Source: Hypericum androsaemum
Taxonomy: Eukaryota > Streptophyta > Magnoliopsida > Malpighiales > Hypericaceae
DNA length: 64,000 nt
Direction: 5' to 3'
Assembly: GCA_963995505.1 (NCBI GenBank)
Contig: OZ023182.1
Coordinates: 10,656,707 to 10,720,706 of the forward strand
The notes under the pieces are model-generated. The model was not told where the DNA came from. It did no database searches and saw nothing but the letters and a program-made list of their open reading frames with translations. Positions 57,321 through 64,000 of this stretch are shown here, one piece after another. A program made the translations under genes and the position numbers. How positions within the stretch are numbered: the stretch's first letter is position 1; each line of letters opens with the position of its first letter.

Positions 57321-58729
57321 GGGAAAAGTCCATTTTAGTATACTGTAGTATCGCAAAAAATCACTTTAGCACCCTATGGTAAAAAAGCCATCAATTGAAT
57401 CAAACCTCACCCAATTATCATCACTTTGGTCCACGGGCAGCAGCCCGGATCGTACCCATCAAAACGACGTCGTATTGGCAATGACGTGGTGTGCCACATA
57501 GAAGGTTCAAGTATGACATGGCATGTGGTTAAAATTTCAAAACAATCACTGACTTATTTATAATTGTTTTAAAAAAACCCTTCCCCGTCCTCTCTCTCTC
57601 TCTTCTTCTTCTCCTCCTCCTTCTCCTTCGTGTACCAATAATAAACAGAAGAGACATTCAAGCTTCCCAGACTCCACTTCCCTGACCTTATAATTACGAA
57701 GAACATAGGGAAGGATAGCGGAAAACCCAATTAAACCGCGGGGATGCTCAGCAAATTAAAGCCAATTAATTTGAAAACCCAATTAAACCCAATTAATTTT
57801 GTAGTTTCTGGGTTGGGATTGATTGTTGAAATGGGTTAATTTTTTGTGGGTTAATAAACGAACATAAAATCTGAAAAGAGGAAGGGAGATGACGAAGACA
57901 AGAGCTCCAAATCGCCGGCGACGCCGTCGAGAGAGGAGGTGAGCACACAACGGAGGGCTACAACGGGGTTGGAGGCACAACTTAGTCGGGCCGTCGCAAT
58001 CGACCAGCCTCACCACCGTACGCCGGCGCCCAACCACTGGGCAGCCCTAGTTCGTCCTCCTCGCCTCCTCCTCCTCCTCCTCCTCCTACGAGCTCGACGG
58101 TCGGAATCCCCCAGCTGTGGAGGATATCCCTCGCCTTCACGCTCGTTATCGCCGATGGGATGGCTTTCTTCGTGTGGTTCGCCACGTCGTCCGCTTCGAT
58201 CCGAGCACTGACCGGCGAGATGAATAGCTTCACAGTCTCTGGGTCGAGAACCGCCATCTCCGTAGAGGACCGCAACATTTGAACCGTTTAATGAAATGCT
58301 GAACCTCGAGGAGGGGGACGAGTCGAAGTACTTCGGATGTTTGTCTCCATTGGTTAATTTTTTGTCTCCGTTCTTTTTTGTGGGTTAATTGATTGTTTCA
58401 GATGTTGAAAAAGATGAAGATGATGTTCTTAGTAGAGGTTGAAGATGATATTTTTGTGAGAGGTTGAAGAAGATGATGGGTAGGGGTCTTTTGAAAAATT
58501 ATATACAAATCAGGGATCATGTTGATAATTTATTAAAGTCCAGTTGGCATGCCACTTGGACGTGAAAAACTGATGTGTCATTCCACTTGGCCGGGCAAGG
58601 GCCGGGAAGCTGCTTGTGAACCAAAGTAATGATAATTGGGTGAGGTTTGACTCGATTGATGGCTTTTTTATCACAGGGTACTAAAATAATTTTTTACGAT
58701 ACTACATGGTACCAAAATGGACTTTTCTC
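57321..58729. mobile_element. MULE-type element (family 1, copy B) with cargo
   Basis: 1409 bases with perfect 9-base flanks AAAAAATTA (57312-57320, 58730-58738). The ends are GGGAAAAGTCCATTTTAGTA and, complemented, GAGAAAAGTCCATTTTGGTA, nearly identical to copy A. Inner ACGGGCAGCAGCCCGG is a degraded form of the palindrome in copy A. No transposase frame. Confidence 0.9.
58018..58281 (+). pseudogene. Cargo ORF of MULE copy B, possibly captured host exon
   Basis: The plus frame from 58018 reads a Ser/Pro-rich stretch with eight prolines, then STVGIPQLWRISLAFTLVIA and DGMAFFVWFATSSASIRALT, ending at a stop at about 58281. One clear hydrophobic segment is flanked by polar residues, like a membrane-protein exon. 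The composition differs from the AT-rich arms. I cannot name the parent gene. The minus frame over the same bases (57982-58278) is the competing reading. Confidence 0.4.
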
Positions 58730-58738
58730 AAAAAATTA

Positions 58739-59712
58739 TGCAATAACAAGCCTAAACAGATTTGATGGCTTTTTCAGATTAGGAAAGGCTAGGAGTGAGT
58801 TTAGTGCGATTTTGCGGTGTTAGTGTGAAAAATGATACTGAACCGTAATTTTTTATTATGAAAAATGGACATTGTCGGTGTGGCAATTTCAATGAAAACC
58901 ATCGATGTTCGGTGTGACGATTTGCGGTGTGGTGGTGCGGTTTTGCAGTGTTAAACCGCAACGGGACCCTAGTAGGCCCAAAACTGAAAAAATTTTCAAA
59001 ACGCAGCAAAACTTCACCAAGTTCATACATTTTTTCAAATACCAACAAATTAACACGCTGCAAAAAAACTAACACCAAATTGAACACGTTGCAAAAACTT
59101 TAAGTTCACTAGGTTCATGTGTTTTTCAGCAGCAGTTCATGCGATTTACTTTTACAGCAGCAAAATAAGAGAAAATGACGGGGTTCAATTTAGGGATTTA
59201 GAGTTTTTCAATTTGGGGATTTAGGGTTTATTGAATTGAAGAGGCGACTGAGGTAACCCGGAGGAGAGCGGAAGAGCGCGGGGAACCTGGAGGACAAACC
59301 ACCGGTCGGCGAGGGTTGGCCGTTCAGAGAGGTCGGTCGGCCGTTAGGGAAGGGGCGGCGAAGGACTGGACGGGATCGAAGTTGCTACTTGTTGGCAAGG
59401 GGCGAAGCTGAATTTTTCGGGGAAGAAGAGAAACTGACCTACTTTCACTTGTATAAAATAAGGTTATTTTTATGTAATCGGTGTTGCGGTACGGTATGAA
59501 ACACACACCTGTATAAAATAAGGTTATTTTTATGTAATCGGTGTTGCGGTACGGTATGAAATACACATCGTAACTGCACCGCAGTTTGCGGTTTCGGTGT
59601 CAAACTGCACCGTGACCCCGTTAAAAGTATGCGGTTTCATTTTATCGGTTTGGTACGGTTTACGGTTTGTTTTGGTTTTAAGCTCAGCCCGAGGGAAGGC
59701 AACCAAAAATCA
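58739..59712. repeat. Unclassified repeat rich in GCGGTTT/GCGGTGT motifs
   Basis: Repeated GCGGTGT, GCGGTTT and GTACGGT motifs suggest a decayed transposon. There is no coding domain. The 102-codon minus frame at 58779-59087 is not convincing. Confidence 0.4.
59449..59565. repeat. 60-base tandem duplication
   Basis: TGTATAAAATAAGGTT through GGTACGGTATGAAA occurs twice, exactly 60 bases apart (59450 and 59510). Confidence 0.95.
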
Positions 59713-60479
59713 TTATAGAAATTTAATGCATTCATTCTCAGACTTATAAACATCAGTAAGATAACGAATATCTAGCTCTAAAGGTTGCATCACGTCCAAA
59801 TCACTTACAAGACAAGGAGCCAAGATGTCTGACGAGGATATCGGTTTCTCCTCGTCAGTGTTTGCTTCATTCAAATATTCCATGCAATGAGCTGAAGGGG
59901 CAACGCGGACCCCCGGATACGATTCACTTGCATAGCTATAAACTTGATCATCAGTCCTCCTCGTTACTCTTGGACCAAACTTGAATCCAAAATACATGGT
60001 TCCTCCTCCTCCTGGCCCTCCTGTCAAGACTTCTGCAACTTCCTTGTTGCCCCTGCTTCTTTCCAATGGATCCTTAACCCGGAAGCGAGCCTCAACGCTG
60101 GTCTTCTTACCCCTAAATGCTTGGTCGTGCCATATTACAATCACAAGCATCAAACCATCTCGTTCTAACATGTCATCTTTGACGTCAAATTTTGTTTCGA
60201 GGTTCCATGGCCGCTCCTTGCAGTTAAGTCTGCTGGTGACGCTATTTCTGCAGGGGCAACAAGGAGTACCTGAAAAGGTAAATCCATTCCAGGAGGCTGC
60301 TCTATACACTATTTCAGAGCCTATTTTAGCCTCCAGTTGCGGGTAACCATGCGTGTCGAGGAGCAACGAGAATGATCCGGGGGCAGGATTCTCCGGGCTC
60401 TTCCAAGGTGACAAATACTTTTGAAGGCCAGTTGAGAAGTTTGTTCCTAGTTTCATCCCTGGCAGCAAGGTATCACAAG
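59713..60479 (-). pseudogene. S-locus-lectin-like fragment fused to unidentified coding sequence, truncated by Copia insertion
   Basis: The minus strand from 60479 reads CDTLLPGMKLGTNFSTGLQK, LSPWKSPENPAPGSFSLLLD and HGYPQLEAKIGSEIVYRAAS, then WNGFTFSGTP. This is the B-lectin/S-locus glycoprotein part of a G-type lectin receptor kinase. After about 60255 it continues open into unrelated sequence (FDVKDDMLERDGLMLVIVIW, VLTGGPGGGGTMYFGFKFG, YPGVRVAPSAHCMEYL) to the stop at 59713. I do not recognise that part. A splice donor (AG/GTACTCC near 60271) could separate the two. The upstream lectin part and the kinase domain are absent. The 38 codons ahead of 60479 come from the LTR. Confidence 0.55.
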
Positions 60480-60751
60480 TGTTGAGAAATAAGATCGAAA
60501 CGAGTAAAACACGAGACATAAGAATTACATGGAAACCCCAAGACGGGGAAAAACTACGGGCAAAGGAGAGTCGTCCACTATGTGAGTCCAATCGGTTACA
60601 AGACCTCCGTGAGGGTTCTCTCTACCTCACAACTCTCAACTAGTACAAATAAGACCTAGGCATAGGCCGAATATATATAGGAGACTAGTACTCTATTCTG
60701 ATCAGGAAATAGAGCCCTACTCTAATTAGGAAATTGGAACAATCCCTAACA
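60480..60751 (-). repeat. 3' LTR of a short-LTR Copia element
   Basis: 272 bases, TGTTGAGAAAT to CCCTAACA (plus strand), TG...CA ends. The polypurine tract CCAAGGTGGAGATT lies next to it on the minus strand (60765-60752). The left flank ACAAG is the candidate target duplication. The other LTR is off the right edge. Confidence 0.85.
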
Positions 60752-60833
60752 AATCTCCACCTTGGACCAAATTTTATGACTCCAACTTCAACGTTTCTCC
60801 ACCTTCACCACCAGCCCCTAAGGGCAATCAGCA

Positions 60834-63800
60834 TCAAGCATGAACACCGACAAAGTCCAAGCAATGCTCGAACTTAGTACCAGAAAGTGCCTTCGTCAAC
60901 ATGTCTGCAGGATTGTCCTTTGTACCCACCTTGCTCACAATAATGTCACCTTGAGCAACATGCTCCCGAATGAAATGGTACCTCACATTAATGTGCTTTG
61001 TCCACTCATGATACATAGCATCCCTCGTAAGATGGATAGCACTTTGACTATCACAGTACACTGTACTGACCTGCAGCTTCTCACAGATTTCACTGAAGAA
61101 ACTTTTCAACTAGATACCTCCTTCACACCTTCAGTTATAGCCATGTACTCTTCCTCAGTGGTAGACAATGTCACTGTGGCCTGTAGACAAGCTCTCCAAC
61201 TGATAGCACATCCTCCAAAAGTGAAGACATATCCAGATAAGGACCTAGACTTATCAAGGTCTCCAGCATAATCTGAATCAATAAAACCAACAACTCCATC
61301 ATTTGTGCTTCCAAACTGTAGACACACGCCCTTGGTACCCCTTAACTACCTCATAATCCACTCCACTGCTCTCCAATGACCTTCTCCAGGATTTTCCATA
61401 AACCTGCTAACGACACTCACAGCATAGGCCAAATTTGGGCGTGTGCAAACTATAGCATACATCAGAGATAACCAGCATTGGAGTATGGAACACCAGACAC
61501 GTAATCGACCTCAGCAGCTGACTGTGGAGATAAAGCAGACGAAAGCTAAAAATGTGTACCAAGAGGAGTACTCATAGGATTACCAGTCATATCAAACCTG
61601 TCAAGTACCTTTTCAATGTAACTCTCCTGACTCAGAAATAATTTCCTTGCTCCTCTATCTCTGGAAATCTCTATGCCAAGAATCTTCTTAGCAGGACCCA
61701 AATCTTTCATCTCAAACTCGCTACTCAACAGAGCTTTGAGCTTTCTCACCTCTCCTATGTCACTTGTAGCAATTAACATGTCATCCACATACAGGAGCAA
61801 ATACACTTGGGAACCGTCGCGTAGCCTTTTCAGGTAAATACAACTATCATACTTGCTCCTCTTATAACCATGAGAAATTATAAAGGAATTAAACATTTTA
61901 TACCACTGCCTCGGAGACTGCTTAAGGCCATACAGGGACTTCTTCAACAAGCACACATGGTCTTCTTTGCCTTCAACATGAAACCCTCATGCTGTGCCAT
62001 ACAAATCCGCTCCTCAAGCTCTCCATTGAAGAAAGCTATCTTCACATCAAGTTGTTCAAGCTCCAAATCTTGCATAGCGATAATACCAAGAAGAGAACGA
62101 ATCGAGGTGTGCTTCACAACTGGTGAAAATACCTCATTAAAGTCCACACCAGGAATCTGACTATATCCTCTAGCCACTAGCCTAGCCTTGTATCTAGGCT
62201 CTTCAACTCCAGGTATACCATCCTTCTTCTTGAATACCCACTTGCAGCTGACAACCTTCTTATCCTTAGGCAGTTTAGTAATCTCCCAAGTCTTATTGTT
62301 GTGAAGAGATTCCATCTCTTCCTCCATAGCAACCAACCATCTATCAGAGTCTTTCGACTTCACAGCATCTTAGTAACTAGATGGTTCTTCATAGCTATCA
62401 ACTTCTTCTGCCACATTCAGGGCAAAAGCAACAATATCAGCCTCACCTAACTTCTGTGGAGGCCTGATAATTCTTCTGGGCCTGTCTCTAGCAATAGAAT
62501 ACGCTGGCTCCCTCTCAACTTTGCCAACATTCTCAGCTTCATCAGACAACCCACCATGAGCAGGACCATGGCAATCAACATCACGGAAGGAACTCACTTC
62601 TGGATCAGCATCAAACTCCACTTGCACTTTTGACTTTTGCAAGTCCACACTTGGAGCACTCGGAACACCAGGTGAAGAAATATCCTCCCTCTTACTCAGC
62701 ATGTCTGTCTCTTTGAAAATAACATTCCTACTCAACAAGACTTTAGACAGCTCAAGACACCACAACTTGTATCCCTTCACTCCAGAAGCATAGCCAAGGA
62801 AGATACATTTCACAAATCTTGGCTCTAACTTGCCATTATTCACATGAGTATAGGCAGAATATCCAAATATCTTCAAAATAGCATAATTAGGAGGCTTTCC
62901 AGACCACAATTCTTGAGGTACCTTGCCATCAAGTGATGCATGAGGTGAACGATTGACAAGGTGACAGGCAGTGGAAGCAGCCTCAGCCCAAAATGACTTA
63001 GGCAAACCAGCATTTGACAGCATACAACAAACTTTCTCCAACAAAGTTCTGTTCATTCTTTCAGCGACTCCATTCTATTGAGGTGTACCCAGTATTGTCT
63101 TATACCTGACAATACCCTCATTCTTGCAGAACTCATCAAACTAACTACAGCAAAACTCCAATCCATTGTCTGTGCGGAGATGCTTGACATCTCTCCCAGT
63201 CTGCTTCTTAATCATAGTCTTCCACTGCTTGAAAGTGACAAAGATATGATCCTTGCTCTTCAGGAAGAACGCCCACACCTTCCTCGAATAATCATCAATA
63301 ATAGTCAGCATATACTTGGAACCATTCTTTGTTGCAACTTGAGACGGTCCCCAAAGATCAGAATGAACATAGTCAAATTTTCCCTTTGTAGTGTGCACAC
63401 CTTTCTGAAAACTGACTTTCTTCTGCTTTCCAAACATACAGTGCTCGCAAAATTTTAGCTTTCCAATACCCTGTCCACATAATAATCCTCTCCTATTCAG
63501 CTCGGTCATGCCTTTCTCACTCATATGACCAAGTCGCATATGCCACAATGAGGTATTCTCAGAATCTGTCAACGAGCCAGATGCAGCAGCAGCAGTCCCT
63601 GTAACTGTAGAACCCTGCAAAACGTACAGATTTCTAACCTCTTTTTTGGCCTTCATATGCACTAATGAGTTCTTACTCACACGAAAAACTCCACCTTCTC
63701 CTGTGTACTTGTACCCCAATGTATCAAGAGTACTCAGCGAAATCAAGTTCCGCTTCAAATCAGGGATATGCCTGACATTCGTCAAGGTTCGAATGACACC

Positions 63801-63989
63801 ATCATGCATCTTGATCTTCACTGTGCCAATACCAACAATCTTGCAGACAAAATTATTTTCCATGAGAATATTACCCTCTGCACGTTGATATGTTGAAAAC
63901 CAGTCCCGGATGGGACACATATGAAACGTACAAGCAGAATCAAGGACCCAAGCAGCATCAACTTTAGACTTCCCATCAATCACAGACAA
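60834..63989 (-). pseudogene. TNT1-like Copia polyprotein, partial and interrupted
   Basis: Minus strand, from the right edge. Protease: WVLDSACTFHMCPIRDWF (D-S-A in place of D-S/T-G). Pre-integrase: SLWHMRLGHMSEKGM and CEHCMFGKQKKVSF. Integrase: YVHSDLWGPSQVATKNG, HLRTDNGLEF and NGVAERMNRTLLEK. RT: NGELEERICMAQHEGF, LYGLKQSPRQWYKMFNSFI and LYVDDMLIATSD (intact Y-V-D-D). RNase H: EEEYMAITEGVKEV and CDSQSAIHLTRDAMYHEWTK, ending ADMLTKALSG. Stops lie near 63140, 63076 (TAG where Gln is expected before NGVAERM) and 62368, and shifts near 61945 and 61330-61545. Gag lies outside the window. Confidence 0.92.
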
Positions 63990-64000
63990 AAGGTCTCCAT

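Larger units (their letters stand above)
60480..64000 (-). mobile_element. TNT1-like Copia element running off the right edge
   Basis: 3' LTR plus polypurine tract plus pol, all on the minus strand. The order PR-IN-RT-RH identifies Copia. It is inserted into the lectin-like coding fragment at 60479/60480. The 5' LTR, primer site and gag are not in view. Confidence 0.92.

Noticed and set aside
1..64000. tRNA or rRNA genes
   Set aside because: No cloverleaf-type or rRNA-like sequence noticed on either strand. The GGTATCA hits are primer-binding sites. A covariance-model scan was not possible.

Overview
The window is nuclear DNA of a flowering plant, most likely a eudicot. It holds two spliced host genes with GT-AG introns. 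They are separated by about 28 kb, and flanked by more, of layered plant transposable elements: Copia, CRM-like and Athila-like Gypsy elements, a LINE, MULE-type elements and hAT MITEs. No species can be named from the sequence.

Host genes. (1) Positions 116-3909, minus strand, hold the 5' nine coding exons of a JMJ24-like JmjC/RING/WRC protein. The TATA box and a 5' UTR intron lie just upstream, and the 3' end is outside the window. (2) Positions 32594-38586, plus strand, hold a complete 18-exon acyl-CoA-binding protein of the ACBP4/5 class: ACB domain, kelch repeats, coiled coil. Its 670 codons read through without a break. A degenerate S-locus-lectin-like fragment fused to unidentified sequence (59713-60479, minus) is cut by a Copia insertion.

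Mobile DNA, left to right. A long-inverted-repeat element lies at about 4976-5985. A complete but decayed Copia element is at 6271-12538 (target duplication CATGC). A hAT MITE is at 13966-14382 (GTTCTTGG) and a MULE-type MITE at 14483-14859 (AAAAATATA). A CRM-like Gypsy element occupies 16343-23097 (TGACG). An Athila-like element forms a large gag-protease inverted duplication at 23797-27640, with its LTR at 28258-29749. Another inverted-repeat MITE is at about 31473-31997. A MULE carrying an ABCD2-like gene fragment lies 313 bases after the ACBP stop (38899-40423, TTTAATTTT). A hAT MITE (40503-40949, GTGCATTC) sits beside a LINE RNase H remnant. A second MULE of the same family (45151-54013) is split by an Athila-like element (46039-53847). 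Then come a 1.4-kb pyrimidine-rich satellite, a MULE-type MITE (56372-56750, GACTACAAC), a third MULE of the family (57321-58729, AAAAAATTA), and a Copia element that runs off the right edge (60480-64000).

None of the retroelement polyproteins is intact. All carry stops, frameshifts or deletions. The most notable structures are the three MULEs with long inverted ends and different cargo, the nesting of Athila inside one of them, and the near-palindromic Athila duplication, which could form a long RNA hairpin if transcribed. Several unrelated-looking inverted-repeat elements share a subterminal motif close to TTTAGTACCMTGTGGT.
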